Assembly: GCA_033002965.1 (NCBI GenBank) | Contig: JAURVB010012599.1 | Span: 124,001-188,000, forward strand | Source: Piper betle | Lineage: Eukaryota; Streptophyta; Magnoliopsida; Piperales; Piperaceae | DNA: 64,000 nucleotides | Reading direction: 5' to 3' | Shown here: piece by piece, positions 21,289 through 32,516 of the stretch | How positions within the stretch are numbered: position 1 is the stretch's first letter | Layout: every line of letters begins with the position of its first letter | Program-made: the position numbers and the translations under genes | The notes under the pieces: model-generated | Databases searched by the model: none | The model's input: the letters and a program-made list of their open reading frames with translations, nothing else | What the model was told of the DNA's origin: nothing

Positions 21289-21857
21289 TGTAACAACCCA
21301 CCATTTTTCACGATATTGTGGGCCTAGCTGGCCAGGTGTTACTCACAATTAAGTAAATATGACTAACATTTTTTATTTAACAAAAACATATATAAAGATC
21401 CCACAGTCTTGGACCGTTTCCCAGCAGCCACACTTATTTCTCAATTAAATAAAAAAAGGAGTCCTCATATTTATTTTGCTCCATACTCTGGATGTCAATC
21501 ACCTAATCTCGTATCTGCATACCTACGAAGGCAATTCTGCGTTAGTGATTACAACACTAAGTAGTATAATAGATAAAACAAGACAAGTACATTCCACTAT
21601 TTCCTTATGTTTATTGTAATATGTGGTGGAGCGATTCCGCTATACTCCAAAATAATACGGAGGAGGTATCCGCTGTGATCCGCACACCCCGGCCGTAGCC
21701 TTTTTGTGGGGAGGCTACCACTACCGTCTCCAGTACCAGTGCCTCGCACACCCCGACCATAGCCTTTTTGTGGGGTAGCTATCACTGCACTCAGGTGATT
21801 GCTATGCCCCGTTTGTGGGGAAGCTCTCACTACCAATTCTAGTGCCAGTGCCTCGCA
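21289..21857 (-). repeat. Putative 3' LTR of the chromovirus, with internal tandem repeats
   Basis: On the minus strand it begins TGCGAGGCACTGG after the pol stop and ends GGTGGGTTGTTACA directly before a PBS. The last 270 bp matches the end of the LTR at 37142-39603, sharing the GCCCACAATATCGTGAAAAA block in two parts. The first 180 bp (21857-21680) is two to three imperfect tandem units of about 60-75 bp built on GCGAGGCACTGG, GGTAGTG and CCCCACAAA. The start is inferred from TG after a GGGACGAAAT block and is not certain. Confidence 0.5.
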
Positions 21858-21947
21858 ACTTAAAAATATTTCGTCCCTGAAATATGATAGTATTCCCAAG
21901 GACATCCATCTTCGGTATAAGTTCATGTTACAACAATTACACAGATT

Positions 21948-24900
21948 TTATGCTACAAACATGTTAGGATATTTTTTGGCCATTTCTTGTTTAGTCTCCC
22001 ATGTAGCTTCTTCTGATCCCTGATTTCTCCATAATACCTTTACCAAAGGGATCTCCTTGCTACAGAGTGTCTTTGTTTCCCTTGCCAAGATTCGAATCGG
22101 TTTTTCCTCGTAGGTTAAATCTGATTGTAGCTCTAAATCTGCAAAATTTGTGATAATGTGATTCTCATCTCGTACATATTTCTTTAGCATTGACACATGA
22201 AAGACATTGTGTACACCATCAAGGCTTGGTGGTAATGCTAATCTATATGCACAACTTCCGATTCGATCCAAAATTGGAAATGGTCCTATGAATCTTGGCT
22301 TCAACTTCCCTGATGTTCTAAATCTGATCACTCCCTGTTTAGGTGAGGTCTTAAGGTAGACGAACTCCCCAACTTGGAATTCTAAGTCCTTCCTTCGAGT
22401 ATCAGCATAACTTTTCTGCCGATCCTGAGCTGCCTTAAGCCTTTGCTGGATGAGTTGCACCTTTTCAACTGCTTCTCTCACCATCTTTGGCCCGACTATA
22501 ACCATCGTCTGTAGATTCCAACCAGCATGATGGAGATCGACAAGGCCTACCGTATAAGGCTTCAAACGGTGCCATTCCCATACTGGCTTGGTAAGAGTTA
22601 TTATAGGTGAATTCAGCCAAGGCTAAGTGTTTCTCCCAATCTCCTCCCCAGTCGAGGATGCAAGCTCTCAACAAATCCTCCAAGGTTTGATTGGTCCTCT
22701 CACTTTGACCATCAGTTTGTGGGTGATATGCTGTACTTAACTTGATTTGGGTCCCCATAGCTTTTGGAAAACTTCCCAAAAATGTGACGTGAATAGGGGA
22801 TCTCTGTCAGAGACTATCTCCTTCGGAATTCCATGCAACCTGACAATGTTATTTATGTACAGTTCTGCTAAGTATTCCGCAGTCCTTGTTGATTTTGTGG
22901 GGATAAAATGAGCTGCCTTAGTCAAACGGTCCACAACTACCCATATAGAGTCATGTCTCTTCAAAGTCCTGGGGAGTTTTGTAATAAAATCACATGTGAC
23001 ACGCTCCCATTTCCAGGTAGGTATCTCTAAAGGTTGTAATAATCCACCGGGTAGTTGATGTTGGGCTTTGATCAATTGGCACGTCTGACACTTGGAAATA
23101 AAATCCACCACATCCCTCTTCATTCCAACCCACCAGTAGGTTCGTTTCAAGTCCTGGTACATCTTTGTAACACCAGGGTGTATTGAGAACCTTGAACGAT
23201 GAGCTTCTTCCAGAATATCTCGTTTTAATGCATCATTGTTGGGTACACACAATCTCCCTCTAAATCTGATTACACTGTTGGAATCTGCTACAATGTTGGG
23301 AGTTTTGTCCAACATTTCATTCAGCTTCTCATCTTCCATTTGTGTTAGCTTAACTCGGTCCACCAATTCATTGGAGATAACCAGGTTCGCCAGTATTCCT
23401 GTCATTCGTTCCACCGGGTTAATAGCTACCACCTCAGCTGACATAGCCCAAAGTCTAGCTAGTTGTTGACCCTTGTCCATCTTGCCCTTCCGACTCAACG
23501 CGTCGGCCACAACATTCGCTTTTCCCGGGTGGTATAAAATTTGGAAATCATAGTCCTTCAAGTATTCTATCCACCGTCTCTGTCGAAGGTTAAGGTCATT
23601 TTGGGTGAAGATATACTTCAAACTTTGATGGTCGGTGAAAACTTCGAACTGGGCCCCATACAAGTAGTGCCTCCAAATCTTTAGGGCAAAAACTACTGCT
23701 GCCAGTTCCAAGTCATGGGTCGCATAATTTTGCTCGTGAATCTTCAATTGGCGAGATGCGTAAGCCACCACCTTACCATCTTGCATAAGGACGCATCCTA
23801 AACCCAACCGAGACGCATCACTGAAGACTACGAATCCTTCATTACCATTTGGCAGGGTCAAGACTGGTGCAGTTGTTAAACTCTTCTTTAGAGACTAGAA
23901 ACTCTCCTCACACTTACTACTCCATTCAAACCTGACCCCCTTCCTTGTAAGTTTGGTCATCGGCGATGCTACTAAGGAAAAGTCTTTAATGAATTTCCTA
24001 TAGTAACCCGCCAAACCGAGGAAGCTTCTGATATCAGTGACTGACTTAGGTTGTGGCCAATCAATGACTGCTTTCACTTTTGACGGATCCACTGCAACTC
24101 CCGCCTTTGAGACAACATGTCCGAGGAAGTTCACCTCCTTCAGCCAGAAGTCACACTTTGATAATTTGGCGAACAGTTGATTCTCTCTCAAAACTTGAAG
24201 AGCAATGGACAAGTGTTTCCCATGGTCCTCCTCATTATTTGAATAGACCAGAATGTCGTCCACAAACACAATAATAAACTTATCCAAGTATTCGTGGAAC
24301 ACCGTGTTCATAAGTGACATAAAGGCCGCTGGTGCATTTGTCAGACCAAAAGGCATAACCAGAAACTCATAATGTCCATAGCGAGTTCGGAAAGCCGTTT
24401 TCTGTATGTCAGATTCCTTCACCCGTAGTTGATGATATCCGGACCGCAAGTCTATTTTTGAGAATATTCCGGCTGTTTTCAACTGATCAAATAAATCGTC
24501 AATCCTCGGTAAGGGGTACCGATTCTTGACTGTCACTTGATTGAGCTGACGATAGTCAATACACAATCGAAGTGAGCCATCCTTCTTCTTTACAAAAAGA
24601 ACAGGGGCTCCCCAGGGTGAAGTACTTGGTCGTATGAAGCCTGCCTGCAACAGCTCTTCTAATTGACTCTTTAACTCCTTGAGTTCCGCTGGAGCCATGC
24701 GGTATGGTGCTTTAGAAATTGGTGATACTCCCGGTGCTAGGTCAATGACAAACTCCACTGCCCGCTTAGGAGGTAACCCTGGAAGTTCACCTGGAAATAC
24801 GTCCGAAAATTCTGCTACCACCGGAATCATGGACAACTCTTTGGGTTTGGACTCAGGCTCCTCTAGAGTTGCCGAAAAAACTTTACAACCCTCACCAAAC

Positions 24901-26585
24901 CACTCAGTTGCCTCACTAACCGACACAATACAAGAGGATGGATCATTCCATGACCCTTGGAAAATGACCCCCATCTCACAATTACAAGGTTTAGTCAATA
25001 CTCTCCTCCCTTTACAGTCGAGAAAAGCCTGGTGTGCAGACAACCAGTCCATTCCCAACAGTACATCAAATCCTATTATCCCATAGACAATGAAATTCCA
25101 CACATAGGGTTTCCCTTGTATATCCAAGGATAGGTTAGTCACTCCTAACGTTGTGACCTCCCCTTTTCCCGTTGCGGTGGTGACCCTATAAGTCTTAGGT
25201 AATGTAGACGTTTGGAGTCCTAAACTCTTAACTAATCGGGATGATAGGAACGAATGCGTACACCCCGAGTCAAATAAAACATCCACACTAACACTTTGAA
25301 TCAGAATTTTACCTCGAACTGTGTGGTCCTCGTTCTCAGCATCCTCGACTTCGACTGCAAAAAGTTTCGCCTTCCCTTTGTCCACTGGTTTTGCAGGTGC
25401 TGGGTAGCGATTAGGAGCTGGTGTCTTCTCCTTTTCAGGTTGCTCCTGTTGTTGCTTCAGGGGCTGACGACACTCGTTTTGCAAGTGTCCCGTCCTTCCG
25501 CAATTGTAGCACCGACGGGGCTCCCTGCATAACCCTGAATGCATCTTGTTGCAATTTTTACATAGTCGATACGGAATCTCCTGAAACTTCCTTTTGCGGT
25601 TCCCATCGACATTCCGTTGATAGTTCTGCTGCTGGTGTTCTTCAGACCTGTTTTTGCTACTACCCTGGTTGGCATTCTTATGTTGCATAGTAGCCTTCCC
25701 CTGTTTCTGTGCACGGACATAGTCGTACACCAACTCATGAGTAGTGGCTGCTTCAATCACTTCGGTTATAGTGCCTCTTGGCGCCGTAGCTACCCTACTC
25801 CTCAATTCTGGCTTTAACCCCCAGAAAAATTTGTCTGCTCTGGCCCGGGCAGTTGCCAGACTCCCAGATGCAAATCTCTCCAATTGCAAGAAATTTTGGG
25901 CATACTCTCGGACTGAATCATCCTTCTGAGTTAGAGTGGCAAATTCCAGTGCTTTCTTCTGGACAACAGACTCAGGAAAATATTGTCCATTGAAAGCTGT
26001 TACAAATTCCGCCCAAGGAATGGACGAAATCTCCCGTTGATGGAACACAGTCTTCTCCATGGACTTCCACCAATAGGATGCTTCCTCCTGAAGCATGCAT
26101 GTCGCCAACCTCACTTGATGGCGATGAGGCACAGAGAGAGCTCTAAATGCTTTTTCAGTAATGTCCAACCAGCTCTCCGCCTTCATTGGATCAGTCCCTC
26201 CAATGAATACCTCAGCTCCGTTCTTCCGGAATTTCTCTACAGTGTATCGATCACTGTCATCCCCATCTGGCAGTACCACTTGTCGGACTACCGGTGGCAC
26301 CGGGTTTGGAAGTTCTCCTCGCTCGCCCGGGTCAGCTATTCCTACCCGCTCTTGGGCGCTCCCCTGATCCCCATTTGGGACGTTACTAGGACCCGCAGCC
26401 GAATTTGGAGCTCCATTCCCCATTACCAATCCCGGTAACCTCTGCACCATGTTCTGAACCACAGAACTGGTATTTTCTGAAGCCTGCGCTAGTCCCTGTA
26501 TGGCCGTCAAAATTTGGCCTAACACACTCTCAAGGTTTGTGTCCGACTGCGCAGCTTGGCTCGACTTCCTTCGGGTGCCTGCCAT
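21948..26585 (-). pseudogene. Chromovirus gag-pol, nearly intact (one stop, two frameshifts)
   Basis: The first open stretch (26585-23895) is 896 residues. It holds gag at about 110-300, zinc knuckle [14 protein letters not shown] (359-372), aspartic protease [10 protein letters not shown] (DSG 439-441) with [10 protein letters not shown], and RT with [20 protein letters not shown] and FVDD at 774-777. It ends at a TAG (23897-23895) where the frame simply continues. RNase H ([14 protein letters not shown] to DALSRKGK) and the integrase zinc finger and core follow to 22737. A one-base loss near 22757 shifts the frame before YHPQTDGQSERTNQ. A second shift near 22510 precedes the GPF module (KPRFIGPFPILDRIG) and the chromodomain-like end (VKVLWRNQGSEEATWE), stopping at 21948. 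All catalytic residues that I can see are kept. The family is the chromodomain gypsy group, Tekay/Del-like by motif. It could have supplied enzymes to the TRIMs until recently. Confidence 0.9.
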
Positions 26586-26749
26586 CTAAAATTTATTCCG
26601 TTATGGTTCATTATTTTTTTTCAATGATTACTTAGGTTTATTAGGGAGGTCCACTAATTCCCTAATGACATACCCTATTGGAGAAAGATAAATATTGGAC
26701 TCTTCAACAAGGTACTTGAGTCATAAGATGTGAGCTTTTGGGAAACCTT

Positions 26750-26761
26750 GCTCTGATGCCA
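26750..26761 (-). promoter_or_regulatory. Primer binding site variant of the chromovirus
   Basis: On the minus strand TGGCATCAGAGC follows the LTR end TTACAGG. It differs by one base from TGGTATCAGAGC, the initiator tRNA-Met site seen in the neighbouring TRIM units. The gag start codon lies about 165 bases further on. Confidence 0.65.
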
Positions 26762-26763
26762 CC

Positions 26764-27230
26764 TGTAACGACCCGGCCCAAAGTGCAACGTAATGGGCTA
26801 AGTCATTTCTTTAAAATGGGTACCCCGGAAGTTAAAGATCTATAGTCCATTCCCACTTATAAACAGGATCTTCTCCCAGTAGGTATTAGATGTGGGACTA
26901 AGTTGAGGGATCTCACAATCCACCCACCTTAGGAAATTTCGTCCCTGAAATGCCTATTCTTGGCCCGTTGCTAGCCCCAGTCCCACGATCCTTTCTGGCC
27001 CGTGACCGGCAGCCTAGCCAACGTTTCTAATCCAGCCCACCATCTAACACGGAACCAGGTCGGCTCTGATACCATTTGTAACGACCCAGCCCAAAGTGCA
27101 ACGTAATGGGCTAAGTCATTTCTTTAAAATGGGTACCCCGGAAGTTAAAGATCTATAGTCCATTCCCACTTATAAACAAGATCTTCTCCCAGTAGGTATT
27201 AGATGTGGGACTAAGTTGAGGGATCTCATA
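26764..27230 (-). mobile_element. Complete TRIM unit (LTR 154 - internal 159 - LTR 154)
   Basis: LTRs 27077-27230 and 26764-26917 flank 159 bp. Those 159 bp carry a PBS (TGGTATCAGAGC on the minus strand, 27074-27063), one roughly 71-bp repeat unit, the GGGACGAAATTTC block and a purine tract. The LTR has a TATA-like TTATAAGTGGGAATGG in the middle. There are no reading frames. It forms the 5' flank of the composite element. Confidence 0.85.
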
Positions 27231-27610
27231 TTGATATTTGGTTATTTTAGACTAGTGACAACTATTAGTGACAGTGTTTTATTATTTATGTAGGTGAGGA
27301 ACAAGAATGTGGCATGTCGACCTTGGCGGTGGAGCAGGGATTGCACAGTGCACACACAGCAACCTAGTACGAGATGTATGACCTAATGGGTGATTTAGGT
27401 TATGATGTATCAATTTATAATGCAGCGTTTAGTATTAAAATGTCTGAAAATTGTTGAAAAGATATTTTGGATATGTTAGATGAAATCTGTAGATGGGTCA
27501 AAGCCGAATTTATGAATATTAAATTGGGAATATGATAATTGTGACAAACATTATGAACATATGGGTTAAGAGCTAGGTTCTGATTGTATTGATATAACTA
27601 TGGTGTGTCA
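27231..27610 (+). repeat. 5' LTR, segment 3 (end deleted)
   Basis: It resumes the LTR after the composite insertion (TTGATATTTGG). It aligns with 34960-35600 through GTAGGTGAGGAACAAGAATGT-like and GAGATGTATGACC blocks and the AATATGATAA block. About 340 bp of LTR end, present at 35610-35947, is missing here. Confidence 0.65.
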
Positions 27611-27626
27611 TGAAAAGAGGCCAGCA

Positions 27627-30600
27627 ATGGATGACAAGGTACAAGAGGAAGCCACTTTTACTATGGGTCCTTCGCCGCCACCGTCTCCTCCACTAACATA
27701 GCCTATTCAGGCAAGGTTGGGTACAGGTTGTAGTGGTGCTGCTAGAGTTGGTCGTGCCCTTGTAGGAATGGTACCCACCATCTTTTCAGTTTGAGCTTGG
27801 AGAAGGATCTAATAAATTGACAGATGCAAGGAATCTCGGACATCTAGCAGTATGAACGTCTTATGAAAAATGTTGGACATCCGTTTTTGGGAAAGCTAGA
27901 TGTAAAAAACTTTTTTATGTATTTCATCAGCCATTGGATTTTTTGAAGCATAACATACCCGATGGAGCACCGTGAACTATCATGGGAACTTTCCAGGATG
28001 AGGCCAGAACATGGTGGGATTTAGTCATGACTTCCACCTTTGTAGCTAAACAACCTTAGGATGTTACTTGGGAGGAATTCAAAGTTGAGTTTGATGGGAA
28101 GTATTTCCCTGAGGTGAAGAAGAGGAAAGAAAGGGATTTCTAGATACTTAGGTAGGCACTCATGACCGTGGGATAGTATCAAGCCAGATTTTGAACATTG
28201 GAAATGTTTGCACCATATTTAGTGCCAATTGAACACCAAAGAGTCGAGAGCTTTTATGAAGTGTTACACTATGAGATTCGTATGGCATTGATTGACAGAA
28301 CATTTGGCACTCTTGGTGATGTAGTGCGAGCTGCAAGTAAAGTTGAGCGAGTCTTGGCTACTCTACGTCGCCGAGAGAATGATTAACAATATCAACACCC
28401 TCGACAATATTTGTTTGCTCAATGAGCACAATAGAGGCCTAGATCAGATGTTCCAATTATGATTAGAGCAATGGATGTACATGCCTAGGATGGTAGGCCC
28501 CCACCATGTCAAACATGTGGCAGCTATCATGGAGGTATTTGCAGAGCAGGAACATACACCTATTATAGTTGTGGCCAACCAGGACATGGGGCAATAGTAT
28601 GTCCAATGGTTCATTGACAGCAGTTAACCCTTCTGACACCTCCATAGCGATTGACACTTCCAGTACCCCTGCAACAACAATCGAGAGATCATCAAGGCCA
28701 AGGTCAAAAACAAAAAGGTGGTGGTCAACACCAACCACGACAATAGTATAGAGGTCAAAATAAAAGGTATGATGTCTACTATGACAGGCCAAACTAGACA
28801 ACACGATAGGAGGCACATATGACTTAAGGCCAAAGAGGTCCAACACATGTAGCACAACTAGCAGTACTACCTATGCTAGCACACTAGTAGCCAACGAGGA
28901 TGTACACAACCACAGTTGCTAAAGCATTGGAGGATGCAGGTGTCAAGATAGGTATGCCTTTTGTTGGCTCTGTGGTAGCATGAGTTTTGTTTGATGCTAG
29001 CTACATACATTCCTTTATATCATACACACACACAGATAATATTGGAGGTCAGTTAGCGAGTTTAGGACATTTGTTATGGTGTCCACTCCTGATGGTAGTG
29101 CTATAGCTACTGGTGAGTGCATTCGTAATGTCACTGTCGAGATTCAACAATAATAATTAGTAGCAAATTTAATACTATTTAGGATGAAAAAGTTTGATGT
29201 GATCCTTGGGATGGATTGGATGTCTAGACAGGAAGCCCTAATAAATTGTCAAATGAAGACAATGACCTTTCATCATGGAAGGGGCCATTTCTTTTTCCCG
29301 GGTCACAGTATAGACAAAGAATGAGGTTGGATTTCTTATCAAAATGAAGTGAAACAGTTGGATAGAGGTTGTGAGTTGATGATGGCTGCTTTAGTGCCAA
29401 CTGAGCAGAGTGTTTCATAGGATATACAAGGTATTGAGCAGATTCTAGTAGTCAAGGAAATTTTGAGATGTTTTTCCAGAGAAGATCACTGGATTGCCAC
29501 TAAAGAGAGAGGTTGATTTTGCTATCAACCTAATGCCAAAAATGACACCCATTTCGAAGGCCCTATATAGGATGGCGCCACTTGAGCTTCGAGAACTCAA
29601 GGAGTAGTTGCAGACATTGTTGGATCAAGGTTTTATTAGGCCGAATGTATCACCATGTGAGCACCGCTGTTGTTTGTGAATATGAAAGATGTGAGCTTAC
29701 GGTTATGCACCGATTATAGGATGTCGAACCATGCAACTATCAAGAACAAAGATCCTCTTCCTCGAATTGATGATTTATTTGGCAAGTTGAATTCAACAAT
29801 GGTTTTTTCAAGATTGATTTGAGATCCAGTTACCATCAATTAAGGATTAAGGAAGAGGACATTTTGAAGACTGCCTTTAGAACGAAATATGAGCACTATG
29901 AGTTTTTGGTCATGCATTTTAGATTGACTAATGCTCTAGTAGCATTCATAAATTTGATGCACAAAGTGTCCAGTCCCTATTTAGATCAGTTCATGATCGT
30001 CTTTGCGGATGACATTTTGGTATATTCTCCATCTAGAGAGGAGCATGAGTATCACCTCTATGTTGTCTTATAGACCTTAAGAGAGCACAAACTATATGGG
30101 AAATTTTCAAAGTGTGATTTCTGGCTTTCAGAAGTCAATTTCTTGGGACACATTGAGTGAGTAGCTGGTATTTTAGTAGATCCAGTGAAGTTAGAGGTGG
30201 TGTACAATGGGACCAACTCAGGACACCTTGGGAGGTCTACAGTTTCCTTGGCCTAGCAGGGTATTATCACCAATTTATACAGGGTTTCTCCTTTATAGAA
30301 GCCCCTCTTACATGGTTGACTAGAAAGGAGGAACACTTTGTATGGATAGATGAGTATAAACAGAGCTTCAAGATACCGAAGGAGAGGTTGACTTCGGCTC
30401 CTGTTCTCACCTTGCCAGAGGGACATGATGACTTTGTGGTACATAGAGGCATCAACAATTGGCCTTAGTGGTGTCTTGATGCCAAGAGACAAAGTTATTG
30501 CCTATGCATCTTTTCAGCTAAAGGTGCAAGAGTGTAACTATCCTTCACATGATTTAAAATTTGCAACAGTGATTTTTGCTTTGATGACATGGAGATACTA

Positions 30601-32432
30601 TCTTTATGCGACTTACTTAAGACTTTTGATAGATCATAAGAGTCTAAAGTATATCTTCACAAAGAAAGATTTGAACAGCCAACAGAGGAGATGGATAGAG
30701 CTATTGTTTAATTATGAGATTGATATTTCAAACCATGAGGGCAAGGCGAATGTGATAACAAACAGTTTGAGTAGAAAACCAATTCAAAGTTCACTAGGAA
30801 TGATAGCAATTTTAGTAATTCAGAGTATGGGTTAGAGGCAATTGGTTGGAATGATGACAAGACTTTCGTTTCCGCCAATAATCATTGAGCAAATTAGAGT
30901 TGCACATAAGGACGATGTGTAGTTGAGTCAATTGTTAAAGTAGGGGACTTACTGAGACTTAGCCAGAGATGTAGATGGATTGGTCTGGCCAAGAGGTTGC
31001 CTCTTCATCCTTCACATCTATGAGTATCCTGGACTTCGTAGTATTATTCTTCACAAAGCCTACACTTTGAAATGTGCAGTGCATTCGAGTGGAGTGAAGA
31101 TGTATCATGATGTGTGGCAATCATATTGGTGACCAGGATTGAAGAGGGAAGTTTTTGATACAATCACCAGGTGTTTGGTATGTCAATAGGTGAAAGTTGA
31201 ACACATTTGCCCCAGTGAAACTTTACAACCATTGGAGACCCAGAAGTGGAAGTGGGAGATCATAGCATAGCTAAATGTTTGGTTTGTCAACAGGAGAAAG
31301 CCGAACACATTCGCCCTAGTGGGATTTTATAGCAAATGGAGACCCTGGAGTGGAAGTGGGAGACCATAGCATATGATTTTGTGGTAGGGTTGCCTAAGGC
31401 TGTTAGCAAAAAGATGTCGTGTGTGCCATAGTGGATCAATTGACAAAGAGTGCACATTTCATACCATTCAGAATGGATTATCAGCTATCCATTTTGGTAA
31501 CTTTGTATAAAGATCAGATAGTGAGATTACATGGTGTTACTTTAGAAATCATATCAGACAAAGATCCACGATTTACATCCTATTTTTGGAGAGCTTTTAA
31601 TGCAGCTATGGGCATAGAGTTGTTGTTCAGTACTGCATCCCATCTTCAGATAGACGGGCAGTCTGAGTTTACTATTCAGATCCTTGAAGATTTGCTTAGA
31701 GCCTGTATGTTGGATTTTGGAGGTAATTGGAAAGAATATTTACCGTTGGTGGAATTTGCATACAACAATAGTTACCAGACTACCATTGGGATGAAACCGT
31801 TTGAAACATTGTATGGTAGGTCATGTAGACCTCCAGTATGTTAGATTCAGGGCAGAGAACCAATGGTAGTTTGGCTGGATATGATTCAACGTACACAATA
31901 TATAGTGATGTGTATCAGAAAAAGGATGAGGTCAACTCAGGACCAACAGAAGAGCTACCTGAATAAGCACCAACATGAGGCACTTCACAGTTGGAGATCA
32001 TGTTCTCCTAAAAGTCTCCCTGATCAAAGGAAACATGAGATTTGGTACACGAACGAAACTCAATCCACGATACATTGGGTTGTTCATTGTTCTAGAGCAC
32101 ATCAATCAAGTAGCCAATTGCCTTGCATTGTCACCTCACTTATCAACTATCCATGATGTATTCCATGTTTCCTTGCTGAAGGAGTACAACTTAGATAACT
32201 CTCACATTGTCGGCTTTTGAGAGATAGAGCTTTGACCTGACTTGACGTACCTAGAGGATGCAGTGAAGATCCTTGATCATAGGTGAAGACTCTCAAACAT
32301 AAGGAGGTTCCATTGATATGAGTCCAGTGGACTTGACGAGGAGGTGAAGAGTCTACATGGGAGTGTGAGGACAAGATCAGGAGGAGATATCTAGAGTTAT
32401 TGGAGCAGCCAACACCTAGATTAGGGATGTAA
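27627..32432 (+). pseudogene. Decayed gypsy gag-pol of the large old element
   Basis: There are dozens of stops and shifts, but the domain order is clear. Gag: MDDKVQEEATFTMGPSPPP at 27627, then a WEEFKVEFDGKYFP block and 28198-28386. The zinc-knuckle remnant YSCGQPGHGAIVC has lost its first Cys (about 28562-28600). In the protease, LFDASYIHSFIS (about 28990) has D-A-S in place of D-S/T-G, and FDVILGMDWM is at 29193. The RT piece 29819-30073 has FADDILVYS. RNase H runs 30290-30770 and ends NSLSRKP. Integrase parts lie at 30990-31850 (SGVKMYHDV, ISDKDPRF, IQILEDLLRA). The GPF-like module and chromodomain-like end lie at 31975-32432. It is the same family as the pol at 6934-9630, shown by shared RQLVGMM and WKWE blocks after RNase H. 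Most changes are C-to-T or G-to-A type, as expected of methylated, silenced DNA; this last point is an impression, not a count. Confidence 0.85.
31166..31373 (+). repeat. 104-bp tandem duplication in the integrase zinc-finger region
   Basis: The stretch from AGGTGTTTGGTATGTCAA to CATAGCATA is followed directly by a second version (TAAATGTTTGGTTTGTCAAC to CATAGCATA) with a period of about 104 bp. The length is not a multiple of three, so it shifts the frame. The two units have diverged, so the event is old. Confidence 0.7.
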
Positions 32433-32503
32433 TATTTAGATTCTAGTTGTTTGAGTAATCCATGTGATTACAATCTAGTTAAAATTTTGGGCACAAAACT
32501 TTT

Positions 32504-32516
32504 ATAAGGGGAAGAT
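32504..32516 (+). promoter_or_regulatory. Polypurine tract of the large gypsy element
   Basis: ATAAGGGGAAGAT stands immediately before the LTR start TGTAAAATCGCG and corresponds to the tract at 9681-9694. Confidence 0.65.

Larger units (their letters stand above)
20977..27230 (-). mobile_element. Composite retroelement: chromovirus gag-pol enclosed by 154-bp TRIM LTRs
   Basis: On the minus strand the order is: LTR of 154 bp (27230-27077), PBS, short spacer, purine tract, second 154-bp LTR (26917-26764), a variant PBS, gag-pol (26585-21948), a different LTR ending TTACA (21857-21289), a PBS again, short spacer, purine tract, and a third 154-bp LTR (21130-20977). TTGAT stands at both outer edges (20972-20976 and 27231-27235). 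If the last CA of the right LTR has become TA, this is a clean 5-bp target duplication for the whole 6.25 kb. Thus a non-coding TRIM and an almost intact autonomous element appear to have been integrated, or later fused, as one unit. Confidence 0.7.

Noticed and set aside
24679..26438. Plus-strand frames of up to 151 codons opposite gag-pol
   Set aside because: They are antisense shadows of the minus-strand gag-pol.
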